The notes beneath the pieces were generated by a model. The model did not search any database. It was not told the origin of the DNA and saw only the letters and a program-made list of their open reading frames with translations. Position numbers and translations under genes: made by a program. Positions 32,901 through 44,480 of a DNA stretch of 64,000 bases are shown here, piece after piece. Origin of the DNA: Gavia stellata (lineage: Eukaryota > Chordata > Aves > Gaviiformes > Gaviidae); contig NC_082598.1 in assembly GCF_030936135.1 (NCBI RefSeq), positions 10,606,687-10,670,686 of the forward strand. The letters are read 5' to 3'. How positions within the stretch are numbered: the first letter of the stretch is position 1; each line of letters opens with the position of its first letter.

Positions 32901-35900
32901 ACATTTTTCACAGTATCTTTGTTTACTCTGTTTTCCTCTAATGCAGAGACTAAGTAACATATCTTGAAGGCACAGAATCAGTCCAAATCAGGAATGCAGC
33001 CTGGGCCTTCCAAGCTCCAGCTTTACCCTTCAAATCAGACGCTGTTTAGTATGCATAGAGCAGAAGCCTTGTTCTTCTGTAAGTCTGCTAGTGATGCTGC
33101 ATAGCCCTACACATAGTCCATACATGATTAGCTGGACTCCAGAAAAAGAAGTTGTAAGACCCTCCCTCCAGCTAGGCAGCCTTGCCCATGACTAGATAAA
33201 AATTAACTCAAAAGCTCTTAAAGGGGACAGATTCCACTACAGACCTTTCTATTCCTCACTTCTCCCAGGCAGGTCACAGCAGGAACTGTTTTGGCCACCT
33301 CACATAAGACCAGTGTCTGTGACAGGTCAAAGGTACAGTTCTCTGGTCACTCTTTACCTGATAAACTTGTGGAACAATTGGAAAAAAGGGGAAGATAGAT
33401 AGAGAAAATTCTGTTCTCTTTGGATGAAAACTCATCCTTGTTCCCCTTGTCCCCCTCCACCTTCCCCTTTCTATAAGTTAATTCCAACATGAACGATTGT
33501 GAAATACTTCTTGTCTCCTGAGGACTGATAGAGAAACAAGAATACAATGAGAACACAGCATATTTCAAGGAAACAGATGTCTGATCCCACTGGCACATCC
33601 TCCTACTGGTTATCATAATTTCCCCTCTTTTTACAGCTTTGTCCTTCCAACGCATCCACTCCTATACTCAGGGAACACCTGCTCCAGCTCAGCCCAGCCA
33701 AGTACCAGAAAGGCAGCCAACATACCTGCCTTTCCTCTGTCATCCATGGGCCAAGAAAGCTGCTCCCCTCCCACTCAGAAAGTGGGAGGAATTACCCAAG
33801 AAAAGAGCAAAGCAGCCTAATAAGTGAAATTACAAATACCCTAGAACACATGGGGCCACTGCCAAGTCAGACAAACTATTGTCTCATCAGCAATCAAACA
33901 CCCTGTGTATTTTGCATGACTACGACCTGACCCTGAGAGGCACCTATTAATCCACCTCACGCAATACCCACTGCTGCACAGAGACAGAGCCCCAAAAAGC
34001 AGGGACAGAACACTCATTTTTCTGATCAAAATTCAGTCATGTTGGCTAATGCAGACAAGCTTATCGGAAGAACTCTCAGATAATAAAAGAAGGGGGGAGA
34101 TATTCAGTCATCACACAGTCCTAAAAGGCTCTGAAGACATTTATCCCTCTACAGCAAAGGTGGAATTGTTTATAGAATACAGATTCGCTCTACGGCACTT
34201 CCCTACATCAACATGTTGCTACCAACCCAAAGTGTGCAGCTCTAATGAAGAACAGGATTTTATCCGGAATGTTTAGAAACAGCCAAATAGGAAATGGGAA
34301 CAGATGACACATGGAAGAGCTGTTAAAAAGATAAAATAGCTGTAGTGCTTGGGAAGATAATGTGAGAAACCAATTTCACATGGGACACAACCTGCTGGGA
34401 AACACTCAGGGAAGGTCTAAAGTTTTGCCCTGGCAGGAGCATTGCATACAAAAGTTTCCTGAACAATTCCCGGTGTCAAATGGCTTTGGCTATCCAGAAA
34501 CCAAGTATGCTTCAACAGCTGAGTGCTGCTTAGAAACAAGGGATGACAGGAAAGATCCAATCCAGCTAAAGGCCTCAGATAGAGTGTTTCACCCAGATAT
34601 CTAGGGCTGAATTCAGTCTCTCCTACACTACCAAAGAAGGCTGCTCCAAGAGACTTTTAATCAGATGTATCTTGGACAGTGTCTGATCACGTACCATTAA
34701 ATCACAATGTTAATAAATGTTTGGCCCCGCAAATCCAGTCACTGAATTTTCGCACATACAGGTATTTTGTACCCTTGGAAGACAGCACAGCTCAGAGATA
34801 AGGGTCATTTGCTTCTTTAGTATTCAAAATAATCAAGCAAAGACAAGATAATAGTTAAGAAAATTTCTAACATATACTGGCTAAATGAAAAAAAAAAATA
34901 AATCCAGTCTCTGATGCATTTACTTTTACGATTAGCTGAAATTCTTCCCCAGGGAGTCACTGTGATCATAGTTTAAAATTCACCCTCTTCCTCCTAGTCT
35001 CCCATTAGTTTTTGAGAAGTTTAAACCTAACACACCAAAACCAGCAATTAAGTAGACATGTTAACTATAAAGAATTTCTCATATTACACTGGGCTAGGAG
35101 GTGGGACCATCATGCAACCACTTTAACACTAGGCTGAATAATAATATTAAATCCTAGTCCCAGGAATGAGCTAAATTCCTGAGATACTGGCTTAGCCCAT
35201 TCTTCATTGTTTCCAGTATTTCAACAGTTCTCAAATCCTGTTTTTGCAAGAAACACACATCTTCAGATTGATAGTCCATTTACCCTTTTTTCTTTGGGAA
35301 GTGTTTCCGGAAGTAGGAAGAAGATGAAAATTAAATCAGCCACAGCAAACATGAGTGCTAACAATGCCGAACGAAGATAGAAGACTTCTCCTTTCTCTGT
35401 CTCCATGGCTAGGTATGCTCCAATCATGGGACCCAGGGTAAAACCAAGGGAGAAAGCAACGCCAATCATTGCCTGCAGTGATACAATGAACACCGACATG
35501 TAGTTTTAGACACCAGTTTGTTCAGGTAGTTCAGTTCTAAAACTATGAGGATTTCCTGGCATTTACCTTAAAGAAACGCAACCAGACACAGGATGTAACC
35601 ACCCTGAGGAGGTAGGGAGTACACAGCAATGACTGTTAAGTGTGAAAAAAATATTATTTCCACATAACTGATTTTATTTTCTGTGTAGTCCAGGAAAGTG
35701 GCAGGAACAAACTGCAACGTAGTTATGAGTGAAAGGAAGTTGGGAAGGGAAATAATGATTCTCACCTCAGGGACTGCTCAGCCAGCAGATCCTTCAGCCA
35801 TAGGATAAACTTTTGTAGTGTAAAACTGGAGAAGGGAGGACAGCACCATGGCAGGAATTCATAATGATGCCTATAGCTTCTAAAATGCTTTGGCAATTTC

Positions 35901-38900
35901 TGTATTTACGAATTTATGTCTCATGGAGCAAATAGGCTGAGAGGCTTCCCAGAACAACCTGAATTTAGCACTGGTACTAAAGAGAATTTATTAACTCACT
36001 GTGAAACCAGCACATAAGAAAAGAGGTCGAATCTGTACACACTGAATGGGAGCTTAAAAGAGCACTGATCTGAGTCATCAGCCTCAGTGAGATTGCTTAA
36101 GCATAAAACAGTGAAGGATTTGGCTCATTTTCTTTAAGAGACATTCAAAGATGTATACTCACATATACAGGACCCAAACGTGTGTCATGCCAGGCCATGA
36201 TCCTCCTGCTTTCCTGAGTCTATTTTACTATACCTATAGTACTACACTAAACAAGGCCAGGGCATGCTTAGGTGTCACCTCACAGTCTCCAGTGTTGTTT
36301 CAGCCTGCCCAGCCAGCACTCTTCCAGGCAGTGCCTCATCCCAGTTTGGGAATAGCATCAGTCAGATGTTATTCTCTTCCCAGAAAGCAGAATGAACATG
36401 CCTACTCTGCTTTGGAAAAAGAGAGAGTATAGCTATATGGATGTGAGCCATGCTGTACTAAGTGACTTACTCTCAAGCCCTCAAAATAGGCCCTGACCCA
36501 TTTTATTTACTAGTGCTGTATGGCTATCCCTCTTCATAAATAAAAATATATTTTGCCTCACCAGGACTATAATAAATTGCTTGGAAAATTCATTAGCTGT
36601 TACAGTGAAATCTAAAGCTTTCCCCTCCCAAGAAGCAGCTGTCCCACACAGTGGCTTATAACAATCTGTTAATAGAAGTTTGAGCCCCCAAGGCTTTTAT
36701 AAGATAAAAGATCTAACTGGTAATTCACAGGCAAAGTTCAGCCTGCAGGGTGTTTCCGTCTGGTGCACTGCCTTCTGGAAGAGAACAGGGCAGCTGTTCA
36801 TACTGCTTGCTACTCAGTCAGCCAAATGCCACATCCTCTGCCCACTGAGCTCAGATCCTAAAGCCAGTGCAGTATCCAAGGAAGTCAGGAGACACGCTGT
36901 GCTGTGCAGTGCTGCTGCACTTCCACAGTTTGGGAAGGTGAGAAAAATGGGTTGTCTTGTAACTGGGTTCCAGCTACCAAAATTGGGCAGTAAGACCTTT
37001 TGTTTTCTCAGCTATTATAATGAGGATTACAGTTATCAGCAGGAGTAACAGTTGTAACACTTAGACAGGTAGTTTTTCCACCTCTGCGTTTCACTTGTAG
37101 GTAAAAGTCATTGACAAGTAAAGTCTAAGAGCTCACCAGCAAAGTGATCTGGCATCTTTTCAGAAGCAAGGTAGTATATAAAGTCATGTCTTCACTTGAT
37201 CAATGAATACACACCTGAGGAAGACATTCTGAGCACCTGAAATCAACTGAAAGTTACCCAAGCAAACCCAAACATATACCTCACATGTGTAACTCACCAT
37301 GCCCTTGCTCCGTGCTTTTGGAGAGTGCAAGTCAGCAATTACAGCTGTGGAGAGGCTGACATTCCCTTTGCTTATTCCACCTATGATCCTGGAGAGAAGA
37401 AAAACGCCGAAAGTCCTAGAGGCAGCCCACAGTGCGTATGACATTATCAAACCCATCTGCAGAAGCAAGAAAGGATTCTTTATAAAGCAAAGTTGACATA
37501 ATTTCTGCATATTTCCCAGCTAAACATTTCATTTTTTTGTCTGTTTGTTTGTTTTCAACAGCTGTTCCAAAACCCTTGTAACAGAAATGTCTGAATATAC
37601 TGATACTGCACTGGACTATATACTGTCCTAGACAGTGATATAAAAGAAGTAGAAACAAATCCATACAAGCTTCATATAAATGTGAGATTACTAATAAAAT
37701 TAGAAGAGCAAAGAAGGATCAGATGGAGCTAAATCAGTCCTGAGCACAAAACCACTTTTGTACATCCCGCTCCGCTTGTTTCCAGTTTCAAGAGAATTCT
37801 GAGTTCAAAATAAGAAGAATTCACAGCTCTAGCCCTTAAATTTCATACTCAATCATAAACATGCGTGTTTATTTAATTCAGTCTCCACAAGCCTACAGGA
37901 GAGGTGGATTTGTATATCATTTGCTGCCAAGTTCCTCTATGTATGTACACACTGACTCTGCACTGCCTCTGTAATTAGAATCCCATACCAGCAACAGAGA
38001 AAACTTTCTGGAGAATGTTCATGTTCAGAAGAAATATATGTTACACTGCTATATAGCACTTCCTAACCAACAATCCCCAGGCTCTGTGAAATAGGTCATG
38101 AAGTCAAAATAGGTCAATATCAGCCCTCATTAATCTCTTTGGGAATGAAAATATACAGGGATTAAGTCTAACATTTGTAAACAGAGCGTCTGAAGTCATA
38201 CTCCCATACACAGGGGAAAGGAATTTTGGAAAATCCCAGAAACAGATAGGTATTTTGATGCCTTCTGGATCTGGGAAGCTCAACTTAAGCACTCACATTT
38301 GGAAGTGTGGCCAATTGACTTGGTAAGAAGCAGCCGACAACCATCAGACCTAGAATGTTCAATTTCCCAGTCCTTTGAGCTAACCACAAGACTATAGTGT
38401 CTTCAACTGTGTATTGAGATGGCATGCCTAAAATCAGTATGAGACACATACCACTGTCATCAAGATTACAGGCCTTCTGCCCAAGCAGTCTGACACAGCA
38501 CCAGTGAGCGGAGAGGAGAAGAACTGTAGGACAGAAAAGATAGAGCCAATCAGACCTAAAAAAAAAAAAAGTAAATACATGTATCATTAGACTTACTGCT
38601 TTCATCTTAAATACAAAGACAGCCAACCTGTTCCAGACCTATCACTCCATTATGTCTTTTAAAAGCATGCAATTAAATGTAAAACAACAGCTATAAAGAA
38701 CAGCTTTGTCTCTGAAACTAAGCCACCCTCAAAACACTGATCTTGCATTGTTATTTAACTGAGGCGGCAAATACAGACAGTCCAGATACACAGACAGACC
38801 AGAGTAACAGGCAGAAACTGGATGATTCACTGGTAACTTCACTGGTGAGAAGAGGTTTGAAACTCACTGGTTATAATGGAATACTGATTCTCCAATGCTT

Positions 38901-41900
38901 CCCCAGCTGACTACATATATTTTCTGTTCTTAAAGCAGAGATAATTCAGTCTGTAATAGTCACAGTTCTTTTAACATTTTTTTTTGATTGTTTGAACCTG
39001 ATTCTGTCACACTTAATTAGCTTTTCTTTCCTTCTTATCATGGAAAGAAGGACATAAGCACTGCTGTTAGTGAGGCACCCTAAGAAGTAGGAGTGATTCC
39101 AACAGACTCCAAGAGTCTTTTGAAGTGTGCCTCCAGCTTCTGTGATCTTTAATTCCTCTTTTTTCTTGCTGTTTCTAGCTTCACACACTTATTAATTTGC
39201 AGTACAGTCTCAACAAGCAGGAAAAAAAATGCCTTGCTGTCACAGTTTTTCTCTAAAGGAAAAACTGGGTTATACATCTCAGATCATTCAGCTATCAAAA
39301 CTTTAAAAGGCAGAGGAGAGAGAGACCAGAAGTTCTGCTCCCATCAACTTTGAGGGAGACAGAATATTGATACTGAACACCCTGGGGAGAACCGCTGCTT
39401 ATGATAGCTCAAAAGCCCAAAAAACTGTGTAAAAAAATCATAGAATCATAGAATAGTTTGGGTCGGAAGGGACCTTTAAAGGTCATCTAGTCCAACCCCC
39501 CCGCAATGAGCAGGGTACATCTTCAACTAGATAGGTTGCTCAGAGCCTTGTACAACCTGACCTTTCCAGGGATGGGGCATCTACCACCTCTCTGGGCAAC
39601 CTGGTCCATCCTCATCATAAAATATTTCTTCCTTATATCTAGTCTGAGTCTACCCTTCTTAAGTTTAAAACCATTACTCCTTGTCCTATTGCAACAGGCC
39701 CTACTAAAAAGTCTGTCCCCATCTTTCTTATAGGCCCTCTTTAAGTGTTGAAAGGCTGCAATAAAGTCTCCCCAGAGCCTTCTCTTTTCCAGGCTGAACA
39801 ACCCCAATTCTCTCAGCAGGTCCTCATAGGAGAGGTGATCCATCCCACTGATCATTCTTGTGGCCCTCCTCTGGACCCACTCCAACAGGTCCATGTCTTT
39901 CCTGTGCTGAGGACTCCAGAGCTGGATGCAGTACTGCAGGTGGGGTCTCACCAGAGCAGAATAGAGGGGCAAAACCACCTCCCTCGACCTGCTGGCCGCA
40001 ATCTTATGGATTTGACACTGGCAGTTTATGTTAATGACAGACAAGTTTTCCTCCTTGTATTTCTAGCACTGGAAAAACACCCAGACATGCAAAAGACTTC
40101 ACAGCCAGGGAGCAGCAAGAGCAGGGCTGTTCCACCCAGGGGAATGACCCAGGAGCTGAGTGTAACCATAGCACTGGCAGTGCCCTCACCAATCAGGGGG
40201 CTGTCCCACAGGATCTGGACGGGTCAGGCAGAGCAGGGTGCCACTAGCAGGGTCCACTGACAGTCTCGGACAAGGCAAGGGTTATACATCAGGTCCACCC
40301 AGGGAGTCCAGTCAGGACCAACAGGAAGGAAACAGGGTCAGAGAAAGGAGTGGAAACAAGACTATGATGTAGGTTCATTCAGGAGATAAGACACCTGCAA
40401 TGTAGGCCCAAGGTCCATCCAAGAGACAGAGCCAGAAACAGCCCTAGAGACAAGGCTATACCTATGATATAGCTCAGGCAAGGCCCAGGCCTGAGGCAAA
40501 ATACAGCTCCTGAATCACTGGGCAGAAAGTGTGTGGGCAAAGGCTGGCCACTGCAACTAAGTATTGGTGCCCTCAAGGCCTTGACATGGGCAGGGAAGGT
40601 TTCTGCCCTGAAGAGGTGGCAGTCTAAGCAAAGATGAAAAAGCAGAATACATCCTGCACTGGGAGAGGCAACAAAATGATCTCGCAAGTATCTTTCCAAT
40701 CCTATGCTCCTTATTGCAGATGAAGGCAATGAAGGAATGAAGGCTGCAGCGGCCTCTGCTTAACGTCACAAGTATAATGAACCTTTCCACTACAACCATT
40801 TAAGGTGCAATCAGACAAGATGGACTGAGACAGGAGCTGACTACAACTAAGATAGCTTGTCCATCTTCCCCTGCTTCTGAAGCCTCAGTCAACTCTTCAG
40901 TGAGCTAATTCAAATCAATCTGGCAGAAAACTAATCTGGAACAAAGAAAAGGAAAAAAAAAGTTTTCTGCTGGTTTAGCAAATTAGATGGCTCATTAAGA
41001 AAAGCTGTCATCAAAGCCAGCAGAAGAGATGGAGTCAAATGTGACAGATAGCACGTTAATTCAGCCACCTTGTCTGCACGCTCACCGCCTGTGGCTGCCA
41101 GGTAATTAGTGAACATCCTCATCACTATTCAATGCTGCTTCTAAATACTTTTCTCTCAATGTTTTTCTCCTAGCGAGAAAACAGCAACGGATACTAGCTT
41201 CCCTTCTGAGACAAACAGTGTCTATTTTATTTGCATGTTCCCAGTTAGATGCTATATTTTCTTCCAAGGGCAAGAGAGTCAGGTGGACCCCTCTGGAAGG
41301 AGCAGGGAGATTTCTCCTTCCCCTTGAAAGCAACCGAGCCAAGTCAGGGATACAGCACTCCCAAGAGTACAGGACACAGCAGGTAAGAGGGAAGTTGGAC
41401 AAACTGTGAGCTCCCAGCATCTTGTTTAAGGAGTCTGAGATACAGAGAAGGAGCAGGGAGGAGGCATGCAGCCAGGCCTTAGAGGAGACAGAAAGCAGTT
41501 TCTGAGGGATTAAAGAAAACTGTTTCCTACCATTCAAAGCCAGTAATCTGACTGAAAGTGAGCACAGAAACAACAACATGCCTGCAAGGACACTGTGGGA
41601 AAGAGGAAAATTGTTTATAAACTTTCTAATGCCTGTTAAACCCAAAAAAACCTACTTTAAATAGTAACAATACATTCATGCTTGTATTCTAATAAAGTTT
41701 TGCTTTTTTTTCAGTTTAAAAGCCTTTTGCTTATCTTGCGGGAGGCCTCAGCTCACTAAAAGGAAAGGGTCTAGACATTTCCAATTAAAACTAACCCAGA
41801 CATCCTCACATCTTCATACTCTGGAATCCCAGTTTCCTCACAACTCTCTAGATAGCAAGGAGCCAAAAGAACCTCTGATGTGTAACATGACATATATGCT

Positions 41901-44480
41901 GCTGGATTTCCTGCACTACTCCCATTGGAGCTCACCCACACCAGAGTGTCCTAGTGACAGCAAATGCTTCTGGACCCTGCAAGTCAGCAGCTCTCCTGCT
42001 TTTAATAGGACTAATGAGATTTAGAAGCAGTGCTGCACTATAGCTGCCCATCAGGGAGGCGAGACTTGAACTCACAAGCTTCTAATTCCATTGTTTCCTA
42101 CTGATTGATCTCCAATCACATGCAGATCAATTGCAAAGGGAGAGTAATTTCTGTGACTGTGCAGCATCCAGCACAGCAGGCTCCTGACCCCCAGCTGGCA
42201 GTCTGGCAATAAGGAACAGCAGGCCTGTATTTCTCTAGCAATCTGCAGAACAAATTGGGCAAGATCATAGGATAATTCAGGTTAAAAGGGACCTCTGGAA
42301 GTCATCTACTCCAACCGCCTGCTCACAGGGTCAGCTATGGGGTCAGAGCAGATTGTTCAGGGTTTCATCCAGTCAGGGTTTGACAGCCTCTGAGGATGGA
42401 GACTACAAAACCTCTCTGGGCAACCTGTTCCACTGGCCAACCTCACTGTGAAAAAGTTCCTCCTTATTTCCAATCTAAACCTCCCTTGCTTCTACTGATG
42501 CCTTCAAGCTACTGGCTGTCCTTCTGTTCATACAGCCCAGGTGCTGCTGGCAGTTTTGCTGCCAGGGCTGGCTCAAGCTCAGCTTGCTGCTCACCAGGAC
42601 CCACAGGGCCTTTACAGCAGAGCTGCTCCCCACCAGTCAGTGCCCAGTCTGTATCTTTGGACTACTCCTTCCCAGAGGCACGACTTTGCAGTTGTCCTTA
42701 CTGCATTTCGTAAGGTTCCTGTTGGCCCATTCCTCCTGCCTGTCTAAATGTCCCCAAATGACAGAGATGGGGCTGTCCAAGTCTTCATTGCTATCAGCGT
42801 GGTGAAAACAAAATAATTTATAGCCTACTGTAAGGGACATTTTATGTGTTATTTAAGTCTAAATCTAATAACAGGCAAGTATGCTTTTTGTATTTCTTGT
42901 AATTTTCCTCATCGTTCATCATTCCTCACATCAACACTGCAAATAACTTGAGAACAACACACTATTTTTTTTTTGGGGGGGGGGGGGGTCTGTTAACTTG
43001 TTTGTTTAATTTCCATACCTCCAAACAAGACACTGTTGTATTTCTGCTCTGGAGGCATCCCAACCATCACTGCAAACCAGTCCACACCACGTTGCAATGA
43101 CAAATAGAATCCATCCTGCAAAACAGATAGTTGGGAAATAGAAGCAGTTCTCTGTTTTATTTTCAAAGACAGCATCAGAGCTTAGTGAACTAGAGGTAAC
43201 ATTAGATGATTCCTTCCCTCCTTCTTGGGAAAACGTTCTGGTTGATCAGCTGTCATAGGCTAAAAATAGCTTGAATTGTGAATGCTAACAGGCAGCAGAT
43301 AATTGGTTGTATGTGTTTGGGCGGGGGAATGTCTAAATTTGAACTTTTTTAAACCATCAGGCCTGCTACTTGCTAAAACCTAAACTAAACAAAAGTCCCG
43401 AATCCTTCAATGAATAAAGCAACAGGAGACACACTCCATCCTTCTGCACATATGCTATTTAGACTGGGAGAACCAGGGGCTTGTAGGTCCAGAAAGAAGA
43501 GGTGGTACAAAAAAGAATGGTTTCTAAAAAGAGGAGGAGAACTTGAAAATAAGAAGGGGGCCCTGAAAAGAAGGTGAAGATCTTGGCTATAGGAAATACA
43601 CTAGAAGTGGGGGAGGATCCTGGAGATCAGAGCCCATGATTAGGGTTAGAGATAGGGTTGTGAGAAAGACAAAGGCTACAGACGCATTTGGCACCGGGTT
43701 AGAAAGGGGCTGTGAGATAGAGGTGTGGGCTGTGAAACTAATTCTCCCCTGACAACATCTTCACCTTGTCCAGTAACACCTGAGAATGGTAACTGTGAGC
43801 AGCTGCACAGCAGGGAACCAAAACACCTTTCTGCCCTGCATTCCCAGACCAGCAGCCAGCTCCCTGCTAAGAATGAAAGTTGAGACCTAGTGAACATGAT
43901 GCTGGGAGCAAGAGAGTGTGTGAAATACTCAAGTAGGGCAAAAGCTCTTATCTCCTTGGTTCTTAGATAAACCCCAGTATGCAGATCCATTATGTATTGT
44001 CATTTACTCTGTCTCACCAGTGACATCAGTGTAAGTCACAAATGCACTGGCAATTACAAGGACTAGCCCCTAAGAAATACCTAAATTTTCCCCAAAACAA
44101 ATCCCTTGTTTTAATGAAAAAGCAAGAGGGAAGAGTCTCATGCAGGTTCACAAACAAATTCAGTCCATGAACCATCTAAATGTGCTGGATATTATTATTC
44201 TGCCTACAGCTATTTGGTTTGTCCCAAGGCAAGGGATTTTTTTTTCCCATCCTTCCCTAAAGATCTCATACCTAACATTTTCAGCAGGCTGACTTTCTCT
44301 GTTGCTTACCTCAGTCTGGCTGTAATAATCAAGGATGGAAGGAAACAGTGGCAAGATGAGAGCAAATCCCAACAAGTCAATGAAGAGTGCCAGGAAGACA
44401 ATTGTAATAACACGACTGCAGTTCTGTTCTTGCTTGTCATTGATGGAGCTGCTGCTGGTTTCTCTCTCTCGCAGTGCCAT
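20822..44480 (-). CDS. MFSD10: MFSD10, major facilitator superfamily transporter (complete, 12 coding exons)
   Basis: MFSD10 (TETRAN) is a 12-helix transporter of the major facilitator superfamily, described in mammals as an organic-anion/drug transporter. Twelve coding exons on the minus strand join with all phases matching into 461 residues (human about 455). ATG at 44480-44478 sits in a good context (AACATGG). Visible landmarks: first membrane helix after residue 22 (ITIVFLALFIDLLGFALIL); Q/GGVDWF and YNSVLFGG at about 66-90; the MFS loop motif GAVSDCLGRRP at 108-118; GGISKGNVSLST at 150-161; FSLGFTLGPM in exon 5; LPETLP at 232-237; YFLYLFLFSGLEYTLSFL at about 288-305; a last helix ending in a short polar tail (KQQTKGE). 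The N-terminal tail is Ser-rich rather than Gly/Pro-rich as in human. Introns total about 22 kb, far longer than in human. The promoter is probably the CpG island at about 46.5-47.3 kb. Confidence 0.97.
22196..22285 (-). CDS. MFSD10: MFSD10 coding exon 11 (residues 397-427)
   Basis: 90 nt, acceptor TGCACAG, donor ACAG|GTGAGT. Codes for (G)SASQKGRVMGILRSLGALA, then RALGPILSAT, matching human GSPGQKGTVMGTLRSLGALARAAGP. It has higher GC content than most other exons here. Confidence 0.95.
23770..23817 (-). CDS. MFSD10: MFSD10 coding exon 10 (residues 381-397)
   Basis: A 48-nt micro-exon, acceptor TTTCCAG, donor TATG|GTGAGT. Codes for (A)AAIVIPCLSAVVSGY(G), matching human AAAVVVPCLSSVVAGYG. In phase with both neighbours. 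Confidence 0.93.
25611..25701 (-). CDS. MFSD10: MFSD10 coding exon 9 (residues 351-381)
   Basis: 91 nt, acceptor TTTTGCAG, donor TTTG|GTGAGC. Codes for AIMLLIPAFLLIGWAANVTM, then LSVGLLLYSF, two hydrophobic stretches corresponding to human LLLLVPAFLLIGWG...GLLLYSF. Confidence 0.94.
27884..27992 (-). CDS. MFSD10: MFSD10 coding exon 8 (residues 314-350)
   Basis: 109 nt, acceptor CCTTCTAG, donor AGG|GTAAAA. Codes for (S)MQQGKMFFFIGITMAVIQG, then GYARRIKPGNEIRAVKR, including the conserved QGxYARRI loop. Confidence 0.95.
29386..29497 (-). CDS. MFSD10: MFSD10 coding exon 7 (residues 277-314)
   Basis: 112 nt, acceptor GTGTTTAG after a T/G-rich tract, donor GCAG|GTATAG. Codes for (N)LQNLKILGLAYFLYLFLF, then SGLEYTLSFLTHQRFQFS. 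The run YFLYLFLFSGLEYTLSFLTH is identical to human MFSD10 as recalled. Confidence 0.96.
30539..30647 (-). CDS. MFSD10: MFSD10 coding exon 6 (residues 241-277)
   Basis: 109 nt, acceptor TGATCAG, donor AAGA|GTAAGT. Codes for VSSVTSGFQAAVDLLSPLAL, then FQFSAVTRGKESPSDK, the central cytoplasmic loop (human ...AADLLSPLALLRFSAVARGQ). Ends in phase 1. Confidence 0.94.
35284..35472 (-). CDS. MFSD10: MFSD10 coding exon 5 (residues 178-240)
   Basis: 189 nt, phase 0 at both ends, acceptor CACTGCAG, donor AGG|GTAAAT. Codes for AMIGVAFSLGFTLGPMIGAY, a loop LAMETEKGEVFYLRS, the helix ALLALMFAVADLIFIFFLLP and ETLPKEKR. The loop is several residues longer than the human counterpart as I recall it. Confidence 0.95.
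37298..37456 (-). CDS. MFSD10: MFSD10 coding exon 4 (residues 125-177)
   Basis: 159 nt, phase 0 at both ends, acceptor CTTCTGCAG, donor ATG|GTGAGT. Codes for MGLIMSYALWAASRTFGVFL, then LSRIIGGISKGNVSLSTAVI and ADLHSPKARSKGM. SRxIGGISKGNVSLSTA is almost identical to human. Confidence 0.95.
38452..38555 (-). CDS. MFSD10: MFSD10 coding exon 3 (residues 90-124)
   Basis: 104 nt, acceptor TTTTTTAG after an A-run on the plus strand, donor GTG|GTATGT. Codes for (G)LIGSIFSVLQFFSSPLTG and AVSDCLGRRPVILMTV. It contains the MFS loop 2-3 signature GxxSDxxGRRP. Confidence 0.95.
39438..40000 (-). mobile_element. CR1 fragment with partial C-terminal frame
   Basis: CR1 3' end on the minus strand in the MFSD10 intron: tail TCATAGAATCATAGAATAG, the segment ...GGTCGGAAGGGACCTTTAAAG, then ORF2 C-terminal sequence still readable over about 150 codons ([53 protein letters not shown]). 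5'-truncated. Confidence 0.92.
42263..42755 (-). mobile_element. Older, diverged CR1 fragment
   Basis: CR1-type 3' end on the minus strand (GATCATAGGATAATTCAGG tail; AGGGACCTCTGGAAGTCATC; CAACCTGTTCCACTGG). It continues into an ORF2 part that is no longer readable in one frame. More diverged than the other copies, so probably an older insertion. Confidence 0.78.
42965..42988. repeat. T10-G14 homopolymer pair
   Basis: Ten T followed by fourteen G on the plus strand, starting 31 bp past the MFSD10 exon 2 donor in gene direction (C14 then A10 in the transcript). Run length may be unreliable in assembly. Confidence 0.85.
43019..43115 (-). CDS. MFSD10: MFSD10 coding exon 2 (residues 58-90)
   Basis: 97 nt, acceptor TTTGCAG, donor GGAG|GTATGG. 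Codes for DGFYLSLQRGVDWFAVMVGM, then PPEQKYNSVLFGG, matching the conserved GGVDWFATAIGMP...YNSVLFGG of human MFSD10. Enters in phase 0 and ends in phase 1. A T10-G14 run lies 31 bases past its donor. Confidence 0.95.
44310..44480 (-). CDS. MFSD10: MFSD10 coding exon 1 (residues 1-57)
   Basis: 171 coding nt from ATG (44480) to donor GAG|GTAAGC at 44309. It codes for MALRERETSSSSINDK, then the first membrane helix VITIVFLALFIDLLGFALI and SILDYYSQTE. Upstream, an acceptor-like TTTTAG before 44500 suggests 20 nt of 5' UTR in this exon and a separate non-coding first exon. Confidence 0.95.

Larger units (their letters stand above)
30648..38451 (-). other. MFSD10 introns between exons 6 and 3
   Basis: Introns of about 4.64, 1.83 and 1.0 kb. 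No coding or mobile sequence recognised. A TA/TG simple-repeat patch lies at about 32500-32605. Confidence 0.55.
38556..43018 (-). other. MFSD10 intron between exons 3 and 2 (4.46 kb)
   Basis: Contains two CR1 fragments (39438-40000 and 42263-42755), an unexplained internally repetitive block (about 40040-40560) and the T10-G14 run. An open stretch of 179 codons (41645-41106, minus) has no recognisable domain and is treated as chance. Confidence 0.6.

Noticed and set aside
39523-40044. 173-codon minus-strand frame in an MFSD10 intron
   Set aside because: It is the C-terminal reverse-transcriptase region of a CR1 fragment, not a host gene.
41106-41645. 179-codon open stretch on the minus strand in the MFSD10 exon 2-3 intron
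   Set aside because: No family recognised, composition not protein-like (Leu/Ser/Cys-rich), and MFSD10 exons 2 and 3 join in phase without it. Probably chance.
42059-42075. tRNA-like T-arm on the minus strand (GTGAG TTCAAGT CTCGC)
   Set aside because: The T-arm pairs well, but no D-arm, anticodon arm or matching 5' acceptor strand (CAGGGAG expected) is found upstream. At most a relic of an old tRNA-derived SINE.
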